A stretch of 64,000 nucleotides of DNA, taken from NCBI RefSeq assembly GCF_017352375.1, contig NZ_JAFEVR010000015.1, forward strand, positions 186,001 through 250,000, in the 5' to 3' direction. How positions within the stretch are numbered: the stretch's first letter is position 1; the number at the start of each line of letters is the position of its first letter. Made by a program: the position numbers and the translations under genes. Positions 1 to 9,920 of this stretch are shown piece after piece. The notes beneath the pieces were generated by a model, which did no database searches, had not been told where the DNA came from, and worked only from the letters and a program-made list of their open reading frames with translations. The DNA comes from Mycolicibacterium sp. S2-37 (GTDB lineage Bacteria > Actinomycetota > Actinomycetes > Mycobacteriales > Mycobacteriaceae).

Positions 1-107
1 AGCGGTATCAGGTGGCGCTCGACGCGGCGCTGTTCGAGGATCCGCGCTTCGACGTCAGCGACATCGGTCCGTTCGTGCTGGCCATTCGCAAACCGGTCGA
101 TGGCTGA
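1..107 (+). CDS. aftA: AftA arabinofuranosyltransferase, C-terminal fragment
   Basis: This is the last 34 codons of a gene that begins before the window; the readable frame starts at base 3 and stops at TGA 105-107. The fragment alone is too short to identify by family. The assignment rests on its position directly upstream of embC in the same orientation, where mycobacteria carry aftA. That enzyme adds the first arabinofuranose to galactan from decaprenylphosphoryl-arabinose in the cell membrane. The tail is compatible with a soluble C-terminal domain. An upstream ATG candidate for embC at base 100 would overlap this stop codon. Confidence 0.6.
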   Translation, partial: RYQVALDAALFEDPRFDVSDIGPFVLAIRKPVDG

Positions 108-124
108 CGCCGGAAACGGCCGGT

Positions 125-130
125 TACCAT
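125..130 (+). promoter_or_regulatory. Candidate -10 hexamer for leaderless embC
   Basis: TACCAT (TANNNT type) lies 8 nt before GTG 139, the same layout as before embA (TACCAT, 8 nt, GTG 3400). It lies downstream of the aftA stop and favours GTG 139 over ATG 100. Confidence 0.45.
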
Positions 131-138
131 CTAGCCCC

Positions 139-3100
139 GTGAGCTCAAGGGTTGCCGACCTGCCGACCCTGCCCGGGAGCAACCACCGCACCGCACGTCT
201 GATCGCGATCGTCGCGGGGCTGCTCGGCGCGGTCATGGCGTTGGCGACCCCGCTGCTGCCGGTCAAGCAAACGACGGTCGAGTTGAACTGGCCGCAGGAC
301 GGCGTGCTGCGCAGTGTTGACGCCCCGCTGATCGGATACGTCGCGACCGATCTGACCATCACCGTGCCGTGCCAGGCCGCCGCGGGGCTGGCCGGCGGAC
401 GCAACGTCCTGCTGTCCACCGTGCCCAAGCAGGCCCCCAAGGCGATCGACCGCGGGCTGCTCATCGAACGCGTCAACAACGATCTGCTCGTCATCGTCCG
501 CAACACCCCCGTGGTCAGCGCGCCGCTGGCCGAGGTGCTCGGCCCGGACTGCCGCGAGTTGGTGTTCACCGCGAGGGCCGAGCAGGTGACGGGTGAATTC
601 GTCGGCCTGGTGAAAGGCCCTGACGACGTGGAGCCGGGCGAGGCCCCGGGTCAGCCGCTGCGCGGCGAGCGCGGAGGCTACGACTTCCGGCCACAGATCG
701 TCGGCGTCTTCACCGACCTGTCCGGTCCCGCGCCGCCGGGCCTGCAGTTCTCCGCCACCGTCGACTCCCGCTACAGCAGCTCCCCGACGCTGCTCAAACT
801 GCTCGTGATGATCGTCGGCGTGGTGCTGACGCTGCTCGCCCTCGGCGCACTGCACGTCCTGGACACCGCCGACGGAATGCGGCACCGCCGTTTCCTGCCG
901 GCCCGCTGGTGGTCGTTGCGGCCGCTGGACGGCCTGGTCGCCGCGGTGCTGGTGTGGTGGCACTTCGTCGGCGCCAACACCGCCGACGACGGCTACATCC
1001 TCACCATGGCGCGGGTGTCGGAGAACGCCGGCTACATGGCCAACTACTACCGCTGGTTCGGCACCCCCGAGGCGCCGTTCGGCTGGTACTACGACCTGCT
1101 CGCGCTGTGGGCCCACGTCAGCACCGCCAGCGTGTGGATGCGGCTGCCGACCCTGGTGATGGCGCTGGCCTGCTGGTGGTTGATCTCCCGGGAGGTGCTG
1201 CCCCGGCTGGGCCACGCGGTGAAGAACAACCGCGCCGCGGCGTGGACGGCCGCCGGGATGTTCCTGGCGTTCTGGCTGCCGCTCAACAACGGTCTGCGCC
1301 CGGAACCGATCATCGCCCTGGGCATCCTGCTCACCTGGTGCTCGGTCGAGCGGGGGGTGGCCACCAGCCGGTTGCTGCCCGTCGCCGTCGCGATCATCAT
1401 CGGTGCGCTCACGCTGTTCTCCGGCCCCACCGGAATCGCCGCCGTCGGCGCACTGCTGGTCGCCATCGGCCCGCTGAAGACCATTGTGGCGCGCCACGTC
1501 TCCCGGTTCGGCTACCTGGCGCTGCTGGCACCGATCCTGGCGGCGGGCACGCTCACCGCGATCCTGATCTTCCGGGACCAGACGCTGGTCGGCGAACTGC
1601 AGGCCAGCAGCTTCAAATCCTCGGTCGGGCCCAGTCTGGCCTGGTTCGACGAACACATCCGCTACTCGCGGCTGTTCACCACCAGTCCGGACGGATCGGT
1701 GGCGCGCCGTTTCGCCGTGCTCACGCTGCTGCTCGCGCTCGCGGTGTCGGTTGCGATGACACTGCGCAAGGGCCGCATCCCCGGCACCGCGGCCGGGCCC
1801 AGCCGGCGCATCGTCGGTATCACGATCATCTCGTTCCTGGCGATGATGTTCACCCCGACCAAGTGGACGCATCACTTCGGCGTGTTCGCCGGCCTGGCCG
1901 GATCGCTCGGCGCGCTGGCCGCCGTCGCCGTCGCGTCGTACGCGATGCGCTCACGGCGCAACCGGGCGATGTTCGCCGCCACCGTGCTGTTCGTGGCGGC
2001 GCTGTCGTTCGCCACCGTCAACGGCTGGTGGTACGTGTCCAATTTCGGTGTGCCGTGGAGCAATTCGTTCCCCGAAGCCGGTTTCGGGTTCACCACGCTG
2101 CTGCTGGGCTGCTCGGTGCTCGCCCTGCTGGCGGCGGCCTGGTTCCACTTCTCCGGGCGCGACACCTCACCGCCGGTCACCCGGCGGCGGCGACTGCAGA
2201 CGGCGGTACAGAGCCCGCTGGCCATCGCCGCCTGGGTGGTGGTCACCTTCGAGGTCGTCTCGCTGACGATGGCGATGATCCACCAGTATCCGGCCTGGAG
2301 TGTCGGGCGGTCCAACCTCGAGGCGCTGACCGGCAAGACCTGCGGCCTGGCCGAGGACGTCATGGTCGAGCAGGACCCGAATGCCGGTGTGCTGCAACCC
2401 ATCGGGGTGCCGGTGGGGATGTCGCTCGGCGCGGGAACGGCACAGGGCTTCAGCCCCAACGGCATCCCGGCCGACATCTCCGCCGACGCGGTGACCGATC
2501 AGCCCGGCGCCACCAACTTCGCCGACACCGACGCCGACAGCGAGGCCGGCAGTGAGGCCGGCACCGAGGGCGGCACCACACCGCAGGCCGGCGTCAACGG
2601 TTCGCGCGCACAGCTGCCGTTCGGCCTCGACCCGGCGCAGACCCCGGTACTGGGCAGCTGGCGGGCGGGCACCCAGCAGCCGGCGACGCTGCGGTCGGCG
2701 TGGTACCGGCTGCCGCAGCGCAACAGCCAGGACGGTGTGATCGCCGTCGCCGCCGCGGGCCGGTTCGACTACGGCGAGGTCGAGGTGCAGTGGGCGACCG
2801 ACGCGGGCGCCGAAGCCGACGAACCGGGCGGCAGCCTGGGCCTCGCCGACGTCGGCGCGTCCCCGGCGTGGCGGAACCTGCGCGCGCCGCTTTCCCTCAT
2901 CCCCGCCGACGCGACCCAGATCCGGCTGGTCGCCACCGACGACGACCTGTCGCCGCAGCACTGGATCGCCCTGACCCCGCCGCGCATCCCTCAGCTGCAG
3001 ACGCTGCAGGACGTCGTCGGATCGCAGGACCCGGTGATGCTGGACTGGCTGGTCGGGCTGGCGTTCCCCTGCCAGCGCCCCTTCAACCACCGCAACGGTG

Positions 3101-3375
3101 TCATCGAGGTCCCCGAGTGGCGGATCCTGCCCGACCGGTTCGGCGCGGAGGCCAACTCCCCGGTGATGGACTACCTCGGCGGCGGACCGCTGGGCATCAC
3201 CGAGCTGCTGTCACGTCCGACCACGCTGCCCACCTATCTGCGCGACGACTGGTCCCGCGACTGGGGCGCCCTGCAGCGGCTCACGCCGTTCTATCCGAAC
3301 GCCGAACCGGCGCGGCTGGATCTCGGTTCGGCCACACGCAGTGGACTCTGGAGCCCGGCGCCGCTGCGTCATTAG
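139..3375 (+). CDS. embC: EmbC arabinosyltransferase (lipoarabinomannan)
   Basis: EmbC is a GT-C membrane arabinosyltransferase that extends the arabinan of lipoarabinomannan from decaprenylphosphoryl-arabinose. From GTG 139 the protein has 1078 residues, typical for Emb proteins. It shows an N-terminal membrane segment, an extracytoplasmic domain, the GT-C acidic motif ANTADDGY near residue 283, a multi-pass hydrophobic core, and a C-terminal carbohydrate-binding-type domain from about residue 720. Close overall agreement with M. tuberculosis EmbC, as recalled, includes the SNFGVPWSNSFP and GVFTDLSGPAPPG stretches. The alternative start ATG 100 would add 13 residues and overlap the preceding stop; GTG 139 is preferred because of the -10-like hexamer and the shorter N-terminus of homologues. 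It is followed by embA after 24 bp. Ethambutol targets this family. Confidence 0.95.
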   Translation: MSSRVADLPTLPGSNHRTARLIAIVAGLLGAVMALATPLLPVKQTTVELNWPQDGVLRSVDAPLIGYVATDLTITVPCQAAAGLAGGRNVLLSTVPKQAPKAIDRGLLIERVNNDLLVIVRNTPVVSAPLAEVLGPDCRELVFTARAEQVTGEFVGLVKGPDDVEPGEAPGQPLRGERGGYDFRPQIVGVFTDLSGPAPPGLQFSATVDSRYSSSPTLLKLLVMIVGVVLTLLALGALHVLDTADGMRHRRFLPARWWSLRPLDGLVAAVLVWWHFVGANTADDGYILTMARVSENAGYMANYYRWFGTPEAPFGWYYDLLALWAHVSTASVWMRLPTLVMALACWWLISREVLPRLGHAVKNNRAAAWTAAGMFLAFWLPLNNGLRPEPIIALGILLTWCSVERGVATSRLLPVAVAIIIGALTLFSGPTGIAAVGALLVAIGPLKTIVARHVSRFGYLALLAPILAAGTLTAILIFRDQTLVGELQASSFKSSVGPSLAWFDEHIRYSRLFTTSPDGSVARRFAVLTLLLALAVSVAMTLRKGRIPGTAAGPSRRIVGITIISFLAMMFTPTKWTHHFGVFAGLAGSLGALAAVAVASYAMRSRRNRAMFAATVLFVAALSFATVNGWWYVSNFGVPWSNSFPEAGFGFTTLLLGCSVLALLAAAWFHFSGRDTSPPVTRRRRLQTAVQSPLAIAAWVVVTFEVVSLTMAMIHQYPAWSVGRSNLEALTGKTCGLAEDVMVEQDPNAGVLQPIGVPVGMSLGAGTAQGFSPNGIPADISADAVTDQPGATNFADTDADSEAGSEAGTEGGTTPQAGVNGSRAQLPFGLDPAQTPVLGSWRAGTQQPATLRSAWYRLPQRNSQDGVIAVAAAGRFDYGEVEVQWATDAGAEADEPGGSLGLADVGASPAWRNLRAPLSLIPADATQIRLVATDDDLSPQHWIALTPPRIPQLQTLQDVVGSQDPVMLDWLVGLAFPCQRPFNHRNGVIEVPEWRILPDRFGAEANSPVMDYLGGGPLGITELLSRPTTLPTYLRDDWSRDWGALQRLTPFYPNAEPARLDLGSATRSGLWSPAPLRH

Positions 3376-3385
3376 GTCCGTCGCC

Positions 3386-3391
3386 TACCAT
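3386..3391 (+). promoter_or_regulatory. Candidate -10 hexamer for embA
   Basis: TACCAT, followed by 8 nt and GTG 3400. It suggests that embA and embB can be transcribed separately from embC as a leaderless message. Confidence 0.4.
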
Positions 3392-3399
3392 CGACGCTC

Positions 3400-6300
3400 G
3401 TGCCCGCCCACCGCATCGCCCGCCTGATCGCCGTCCTGGCGGGATTGGCGGGCGTACTGCTGTGTGCGCTGGTGCCCCTGCTGCCGGTCAAGCAGACCAC
3501 TGCGACGATCCTGTGGCCGCAGGCACCCAACGAGGACGGTTTCGTCGGTGACCTGACCGCGCCGCTGGTGTCCGGGGCGCCCAAGGCGCTCGACGTGGCC
3601 ATTCCCTGCGCGGCCATCGGCACCCTGCCGGCCGACGGCGGCCTGGTCTTCTCCACGAACCCGCCCGGCGGTATCGACGCCGGGCGCAACGGCCTGTTCG
3701 TCCGCGCCAACGCCGACGTCGTCTACGTCGCGTTCCGCGACACCGTCGCCGCGGTCGCCCCGCGCGCGGCGGTGGACTCCGGTGCGTGCAGCGAGCTGCG
3801 GGTGTGGGCCGACGTCGGCACGGTCGGCGCGGACTTCGTCGGCATCCCCGGCGCCGCGGGCACCCTCCCGCCCGACAAACGGCCGCAGGTGTCCGGCGTG
3901 TTCACCGACCTGGAGGTGGCGCCCGAGCCGAGCTTGCGGGCCCGCATCGACGTCGACACCCGGTTCATCACCACGCCGACGGCGCTCAAGCTGATCGTGA
4001 TGGTGCTGGGCGTGCTCTGCATCGTGACCTCGATCGTCGCGCTGGCGCTGCTGGACCGCCGCGCCGGACGCAGCGTCCCGCGGGGGTTCGTGCGGTTCTG
4101 GCGGGCCGGGCTGTGGACCTGGCTCACCGATGCGGCGGTGATCGCGGGCCTGCTGATCTGGCACGTCATCGGGGCGCAGTCCTCGGACGACGGCTACAAC
4201 ACCACCATTGCCCGGATCGCGGGCGAGGCCGGATACACCGCCAACTACTACCGCTACTTCGGGGCGACCGAGGCACCGTTCGACTGGTATCAGAGCGTGC
4301 TGTCGCAGATGGCGTCCATCAGCACCGACAGCGTCTGGCTGCGACTGCCCGCCACCGCCGCCGCGATCGCCACCTGGCTGGTGGTCAGCCGCGCCGTGCT
4401 GCCCCGGCTGGGACGCCGCGTGGCCCGCAACCGGGTTGCGGTGCTGACCGCGGGTGCGGTGTTCCTGGCGGCGTGGCTGCCGTTCAACAACGGCCTGCGG
4501 CCAGAACCACTCATCGCGTTCGCCGTGACGCTGGTGTGGATCCTGGTGGAGCAGACGGTCGGTACCCGGCGGCTGTGGCCCTACGCCGTGGGCATCGTCG
4601 TCGCCGTGTTCTCGGTGACGCTGGCACCGCAGGGGCTGGTCGCGCTGGCACCCCTGCTGGTCGGGGCCAGGCCGGTGACCCACCTGATCGCGCTGCGCCG
4701 GCCGGCCGGCGGGCTGCTCGCGTCGCTGGCGCCGCTGGCGGCCGCCGCCTCGCTGCTGTTCGTGGTCGTCTTCCGGGACCAGACGCTGGCCACCGTCGGT
4801 GAGTCGATCCGCATCAAGTACGTCGTGGGACCGACCATCCCCTGGTACCAGGAGTTCCTGCGCTACTACTACCTGACCGTCGAGGAGAGCGTCGACGGGT
4901 CACTGGCCCGGCGGTTCTCGGTGCTGATCCTGCTGCTGTGCCTGTTCGGCCTGATCGCCGTACTGCTGCGCCGCGGCAGCCTGCCCGGCGCCGTCAACGG
5001 GCCGGTGTGGCGGCTGGTCGGCACCACCGGATTCGGTCTGCTGCTGTTGACGCTGACGCCGACCAAGTGGGCGGTGCAGTTCGGTGCGTTCGCCGGGCTG
5101 GCCGGGGCGCTCGGCGGGGTGACGGCGTTCGCGTTCGCCCGCGTCGGGCTGCACAGCCGACGCAACCTCGCGCTGTATGTGACCGCGCTGCTGTTCGTGC
5201 TGGCGTGGGCGACGTCGGGGATCAACGGCTGGTTCTACAACGCCAACTACGGCGTGCCGTGGTTCGACAAGCAGCCGGTGATCGTCGGCTTCCCGGTCAC
5301 CACGATCTTCCTGGTGCTGGCCATCGCGTCCGGTCTGCTCGCGGGCTGGCTGCACTTCCGCATGGACTACGCCGGCCACACCCAGGTCGCCGACACCGGA
5401 CGGAACCGCGCGCTGGCGTCCACCCCGCTGCTGGTCGTCGCGGTCATCATGGTGGTGCTCGAGCTCGGGTCGATGCTCAAGGCGACCGTGAGCCGCTACC
5501 CCGTCTACACGATCGGCGAGGCGAACCTGTCCGCGCTGGGCCTGACGGGTTCGTCGCGACCCAGCTGCGGCATGGCCGACCACGTCCTGGTCGAAGCCGA
5601 CACCAACGCAGGCATGCTCACGCCGGTCCCCGGTCAGCGGTTCGGCGAGTACGGCCCGCTGGGCGGTGAGGATCCCGTCGGCTTCACCCCCAACGGCGTC
5701 AGCGACACCCTCGAACCCGCCGAACCCGTGGGCGCCAACCCCGGCACCCCGAACACCGACGGACCGGTCGACAAGCCGAACATCGGTGTCGGCTTCGCCG
5801 CGGGCACCGGCGGCGGCTACGGACCCGAAGGCGTCAACGGATCGCGGGTGTTCCTGCCGTTCGGGCTCGACCCCGACACCACCCCGGTGATGGGCAGTTT
5901 CGACGAGAACACCGTCGCGGCCAAGGCCACCTCGGCCTGGTACCAGCTGCCGCCGCGCACCCCGGACCGGCCGCTGGTCACCGTCGCCGCCGCGGGCGCG
6001 ATCTGGTGGTACAACGAGGACGGCTCGTTCAACTACGGGCAGTCGCTGAAACTGCAGTGGGGTGTACACCGGCCCGACGGGTCCTACCAGGCCCTCGGCG
6101 AGGTCCAGCCGATCGACATCTTCAACCAGCGGGCGTGGCGCAACCTGCGCTTCCCGCTGGCCTGGGCGCCGCCGGAGGCCAACGTGGCCCGCATCGTCGC
6201 CGACGACCCGAACCTGTCCGAAGACCAGTGGTTCGCGTTCACCCCGCCGCGGGTGCCGGTGCTGGAGACCGCCGATGCGTTCCTGGGTCCGCAGACCCCG

Positions 6301-6657
6301 GTGCTGATGGACATCGCCACCGCCGCCAACTTCCCCTGCCAGCGGCCGTTCGCCGAACGCCTCGGCATCGCCGAACTGCCCGAGTACCGGATCATGCCGA
6401 ACTTCAAGCAGATCGTCGTGTCGTCGAACCAGTGGCAGGCGGCCGAGGACGGTGGTCCGTTCCTGTTCATCCAGGCGCTGCTGCGCACCGAGTCCATCCC
6501 GACGTATCTGTCCGGCGACTGGTACCGGGACTGGGGCTCGCTGGAGCGCTATCTGCGGGTGGTGCCCGCCGACGAGGCGCCCGACGCCGTCATCGAGGAA
6601 GGGTCGACGCGAGTGTTCGGCTGGAGCCGCGGCGGACCGATCAGGGCCCTGCCGTGA
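3400..6657 (+). CDS. embA: EmbA arabinosyltransferase (arabinogalactan)
   Basis: EmbA forms a heterodimer with EmbB that builds the branched terminal hexa-arabinoside of arabinogalactan. The product has 1085 residues. Visible features are an N-terminal membrane helix followed by the PLLPVKQTTA element shared with EmbC and EmbB, the GT-C loop AQSSDDGYN near residue 265, about a dozen further membrane segments, and a C-terminal domain rich in Gly/Pro/Trp. GTG 3400 aligns with the conserved N-terminus and is the second gene of the embCAB cluster. Its TGA overlaps the first GTG of embB (GTGA, 6654-6657), implying translational coupling. The paralogue assignment rests on gene order and on the divergent NTTIARIAGE sequence after the acidic motif. 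Confidence 0.96.
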   Translation: MPAHRIARLIAVLAGLAGVLLCALVPLLPVKQTTATILWPQAPNEDGFVGDLTAPLVSGAPKALDVAIPCAAIGTLPADGGLVFSTNPPGGIDAGRNGLFVRANADVVYVAFRDTVAAVAPRAAVDSGACSELRVWADVGTVGADFVGIPGAAGTLPPDKRPQVSGVFTDLEVAPEPSLRARIDVDTRFITTPTALKLIVMVLGVLCIVTSIVALALLDRRAGRSVPRGFVRFWRAGLWTWLTDAAVIAGLLIWHVIGAQSSDDGYNTTIARIAGEAGYTANYYRYFGATEAPFDWYQSVLSQMASISTDSVWLRLPATAAAIATWLVVSRAVLPRLGRRVARNRVAVLTAGAVFLAAWLPFNNGLRPEPLIAFAVTLVWILVEQTVGTRRLWPYAVGIVVAVFSVTLAPQGLVALAPLLVGARPVTHLIALRRPAGGLLASLAPLAAAASLLFVVVFRDQTLATVGESIRIKYVVGPTIPWYQEFLRYYYLTVEESVDGSLARRFSVLILLLCLFGLIAVLLRRGSLPGAVNGPVWRLVGTTGFGLLLLTLTPTKWAVQFGAFAGLAGALGGVTAFAFARVGLHSRRNLALYVTALLFVLAWATSGINGWFYNANYGVPWFDKQPVIVGFPVTTIFLVLAIASGLLAGWLHFRMDYAGHTQVADTGRNRALASTPLLVVAVIMVVLELGSMLKATVSRYPVYTIGEANLSALGLTGSSRPSCGMADHVLVEADTNAGMLTPVPGQRFGEYGPLGGEDPVGFTPNGVSDTLEPAEPVGANPGTPNTDGPVDKPNIGVGFAAGTGGGYGPEGVNGSRVFLPFGLDPDTTPVMGSFDENTVAAKATSAWYQLPPRTPDRPLVTVAAAGAIWWYNEDGSFNYGQSLKLQWGVHRPDGSYQALGEVQPIDIFNQRAWRNLRFPLAWAPPEANVARIVADDPNLSEDQWFAFTPPRVPVLETADAFLGPQTPVLMDIATAANFPCQRPFAERLGIAELPEYRIMPNFKQIVVSSNQWQAAEDGGPFLFIQALLRTESIPTYLSGDWYRDWGSLERYLRVVPADEAPDAVIEEGSTRVFGWSRGGPIRALP

Positions 6658-6728
6658 ACGAAGAGAACGGCAGCAAACCAGCCGAAGCCGTGAACGAAGA
6701 GAACGGCAGCAAACCAGCCGAAGCCGTG
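6654..6728 (+). repeat. Perfect 36-bp tandem duplication at the embB start
   Basis: Bases 6654-6689 are repeated exactly at 6690-6725, and the next codon (6726-6728) is again GTG followed by AAC. Each unit encodes 12 residues (VNEENGSKPAEA) in the embB frame. Three equivalent GTG codons therefore lie at 6654, 6690 and 6726; the first overlaps the embA stop codon. Confidence 0.95.
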
Positions 6729-9700
6729 AACGCGGCCGCCAAGGACGTGAGGATCGCACGCTGGGTCGCCACGATCGCCGGGCTGCTCGGCTTCATCGCC
6801 GCGGTCGCGGTGCCGCTGCTGCCGGTCGCCCAGACCACCGCGACGCTGAACTGGCCCCAGCAGAACCGGCTCGACAACCTCACCGCCCCGCTGATGTCGC
6901 TGTCGCCGGTGGGCCTGACCGCGTCCATCCCGTGCGAGGTCGTCCGCGGCATGCCCGCCGACGGTGGCCTGGTGCTGGGCACCGCACCCGCCGAGGGCCG
7001 CGACGCCGCGCTGAACGCGATGCTGGTCACCGTCAACGACTCCCGGGTCGACGTGATCGTGCGCAACGTGGTGGTGGCCAGCGTCGAACGGGACCGCGTC
7101 GCCGGCGGCGGCTGCGAGCGCATCGACATCACCTCGAACCTGGACGGGACGTACGCCGACTTCGTCGGGCTGACCCAGGACTCCGGAGAGAACGCAGGAC
7201 AGCCGCAGCGCACCGGCTACGCCGACCCGAATCTGCGGCCGGCGATCGTCGGCGTCTTCACCGACCTCACCGGTCCGGCACCGCCGGGCATGTCGTTCTC
7301 CGCCGAGATCGACACCCGCTACACCACCCAGCCGACGGCGCTGAAGCTGGCCGCGATCCTGCTGTCGATCGTGTGCACCGCGATCGCCCTGCTCGCGCTG
7401 TGGCGACTGGACCGCCTCGACGGCAGGCGGATGCACCGTCTGATCCCGACCCGCTGGCGCACGCTGACCGCCGTGGACGGCGTCGTGCTGGGCGGCTTCG
7501 CGATCTGGTATGTGATCGGCGCGAACTCCTCCGACGACGGCTACATCCTGCAGATGGCCCGGGTCGCCGACCACGCCGGCTACATGTCGAACTACTTCCG
7601 CTGGTTCGGCAGCCCGGAGGATCCGTTCGGCTGGTACTACAACGTGCTGGCGTTGATGACGCACGTGAGCACCGCCAGCATCTGGATACGGCTGCCCGAC
7701 CTGATCTGCTCGATCGTCTGCTGGCTGCTGCTCTCCCGTGAGGTGCTGCCGCGGCTCGGACCCGCGGTGATCGCCAGCCGCCCGGCGCTGTGGGCGGCCG
7801 GCCTCGTACTGCTGGGCGCGTGGATGCCGTTCAACAACGGCCTGCGCCCGGAGGGCCAGATCGCCACCGGTGCACTGATCACATACGTGCTGATCGAACG
7901 CGCGGTGACATCGGGCCGGCTCACCCCCGCCGCGCTCGCGATCGCCTCCGCGGCGTTCACCCTCGGCATCCAGCCGACCGGACTGATCGCGGTCGCGGCA
8001 CTGCTGGCCGGCGGCCGACCGATCCTGCGGATCGTCATGCGGCGCCGCCAACTGGTCGGCACCTGGCCGCTGATCGCGCCGCTGCTGGCCGCGGGCACCG
8101 TGGTGCTGGCGGTGGTGTTCGCCGATCAGACGCTGGCGACCGTGCTCGAGGCCACCAAGATCCGCACCGCGATCGGGCCCAGCCAGGAGTGGTACACCGA
8201 GAACCTGCGCTACTACTACCTGATCCTGCCGACCGTCGACGGCGCGATCGCGCGCCGGATGGCATTCCTGTTCACCGCGCTGTGCCTGTTCTCGTCGCTG
8301 TTCATCATGTTGCGCCGCAAGCGGGTGCCCGGCGTCGCGCGGGGCCCGGCCTGGCGGCTGATGGGCGTCATCTTCGCCACGATCTTCTTCCTGATGTTCA
8401 CCCCCACCAAGTGGATCCACCACTTCGGTCTGTTCGCCGCGGTGGGGGGTGCGATGGCGGCGCTGGCCACGGTACTGGTGAGCCCGGTGGTGCTGCGGTC
8501 GGCGCGCAACCGGATGACGTTCCTGGCCGCCGTGCTGTTCGTGCTGGCGATGTGCTTCGCCTCGACCAACGGCTGGTGGTACGTCTCGAACTTCGGGGTG
8601 CCCTTCAACACGTCGGTGCCGCAGCTCGGCGGCGTGACGGCCAGCACCGTGCTGTTCGTCCTGTGCGGGATCGCGGCGCTGTGGGCGTTCCTGCTGCACG
8701 TGGGTGCCAAGCGGGAGTCCCGCGTGGTCGACGTGCTGACCAGGGCGCCGATCCCGATCGCCGCCGGTTTCATGGTCCTGTTCATGGTGGCGAGCATGGC
8801 GATCGGCGTGATCCGCCAATATCCGACCTACTCCAACGGCTGGGCCAACATCCGCGCGTTCGCCGGCGGCTGCGGACTGGCCGACGACGTGCTCGTCGAG
8901 CCGGACTCCAACGACGGGTTCCTGCGGCCGCTACCTGGGCGGTACGGCCCGCTGGGACCCCTCGGCGGCACCGATCCGACGGGCTTCACACCCAACGGTG
9001 TTCCGGACCGGATCATCGCCGAGGCCATCCGGCTGAACAATCCCCAGCCGGGCACCGACTACGACTGGGCCAAACCGGTCAAGCTGTCCCGGCCGGGCGT
9101 CAACGGTTCGACGGTGCCGCTGCCCTACGGGCTGGACCCGGCACGCGTCCCGGTGGCGGGCACGTATTCGACCGGGCCGCAGCAGGAGAGCAAGCTCGCC
9201 TCGGCCTGGTACGAACTGCCACCCGCCGACGATGCGCATCCCCTCGTCGCGATCACCGCGGCCGGCACGATCGCGGGCACCAGCGTCGCCAACGCCTTCA
9301 CCTCGGGTCAGACGGTCGAACTGGAGTACGCGACGCGCGGCCCCGACGGGGCGCCGGCGCCCGCCGGCCGCGTCAGCCCGTACGACATCGGCCCCACACC
9401 GTCCTGGCGCAACCTGCGCTACCCGCGCAAGCAGATCCCGAACGACGCCGTCGCCGTCCGCGTCATCGCCGAGGACCTCTCGCTGGGGCAGGGTGACTGG
9501 ATCGCGGTGACGCCGCCGCGGGTGCCCGAGGTGCGCTCGGTACAGGAGTACGTCGGCTCGACCGAGCCGGTGCTACTGGACTGGGCGGTCGGGCTGGCCT
9601 TCCCGTGCCAGCAGCCGATGCTGCACGCCAACGGTGTCACCGAGATCCCGAAGTTCCGGATCTCGCCCGACTACTACGCCAAGCTGCAGAGCACCGACAC

Positions 9701-9917
9701 CTGGCAGGACGGCCAGAACGGCGGTCTGCTGGGCGTCACCGACCTGTTGCTGCGGGCGTCGGTCATGTCGACGTACCTGTCCGACGACTGGGGTCAGGAC
9801 TGGGGGTCGCTGCGCCGCTTCGACACGATCGTCGACGCGCAGCCGGCCGAGATCTCCCTCGGTGAGGCCACGCATTCGGGTCTGTGGAGCCCGGGGCCGA
9901 TGCGCTTCAAGCCGTAG
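6654..9917 (+). CDS. embB: EmbB arabinosyltransferase, main ethambutol target
   Basis: EmbB is the partner of EmbA in arabinogalactan synthesis. From GTG 6654 it has 1087 residues; starts at 6690 or 6726 would give 1075 or 1063. After the duplicated hydrophilic leader come the first membrane helix, the extracytoplasmic domain, the acidic GT-C motif ANSSDDGY (aspartates at residues 294-295), a multi-pass core, and a C-terminal lectin-like domain. The ethambutol-resistance-determining stretch reads LALMTHVS; Met335 corresponds to Met306 of the M. tuberculosis protein, so the common resistance substitution is absent here. The third GTG (6726) best matches the homologue N-terminus as recalled. 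The gene ends only 3 bp from the convergent kinase gene. Confidence 0.96.
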   Translation: MNEENGSKPAEAVNEENGSKPAEAVNAAAKDVRIARWVATIAGLLGFIAAVAVPLLPVAQTTATLNWPQQNRLDNLTAPLMSLSPVGLTASIPCEVVRGMPADGGLVLGTAPAEGRDAALNAMLVTVNDSRVDVIVRNVVVASVERDRVAGGGCERIDITSNLDGTYADFVGLTQDSGENAGQPQRTGYADPNLRPAIVGVFTDLTGPAPPGMSFSAEIDTRYTTQPTALKLAAILLSIVCTAIALLALWRLDRLDGRRMHRLIPTRWRTLTAVDGVVLGGFAIWYVIGANSSDDGYILQMARVADHAGYMSNYFRWFGSPEDPFGWYYNVLALMTHVSTASIWIRLPDLICSIVCWLLLSREVLPRLGPAVIASRPALWAAGLVLLGAWMPFNNGLRPEGQIATGALITYVLIERAVTSGRLTPAALAIASAAFTLGIQPTGLIAVAALLAGGRPILRIVMRRRQLVGTWPLIAPLLAAGTVVLAVVFADQTLATVLEATKIRTAIGPSQEWYTENLRYYYLILPTVDGAIARRMAFLFTALCLFSSLFIMLRRKRVPGVARGPAWRLMGVIFATIFFLMFTPTKWIHHFGLFAAVGGAMAALATVLVSPVVLRSARNRMTFLAAVLFVLAMCFASTNGWWYVSNFGVPFNTSVPQLGGVTASTVLFVLCGIAALWAFLLHVGAKRESRVVDVLTRAPIPIAAGFMVLFMVASMAIGVIRQYPTYSNGWANIRAFAGGCGLADDVLVEPDSNDGFLRPLPGRYGPLGPLGGTDPTGFTPNGVPDRIIAEAIRLNNPQPGTDYDWAKPVKLSRPGVNGSTVPLPYGLDPARVPVAGTYSTGPQQESKLASAWYELPPADDAHPLVAITAAGTIAGTSVANAFTSGQTVELEYATRGPDGAPAPAGRVSPYDIGPTPSWRNLRYPRKQIPNDAVAVRVIAEDLSLGQGDWIAVTPPRVPEVRSVQEYVGSTEPVLLDWAVGLAFPCQQPMLHANGVTEIPKFRISPDYYAKLQSTDTWQDGQNGGLLGVTDLLLRASVMSTYLSDDWGQDWGSLRRFDTIVDAQPAEISLGEATHSGLWSPGPMRFKP

Positions 9918-9920
9918 ACG

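Noticed and set aside
145..1875. Long open frame on the minus strand inside embC
   Set aside because: It is a frame opposite a strongly conserved gene in GC-rich DNA; its Arg/Gln/His/Gly-rich composition is typical of antisense reading and no motif is present.
6006..6653. Upstream extension of the embB reading frame into embA
   Set aside because: The extra 216 residues lie entirely within embA in another frame, have a disordered Arg-rich composition, and the embB signature starts only after 6654.
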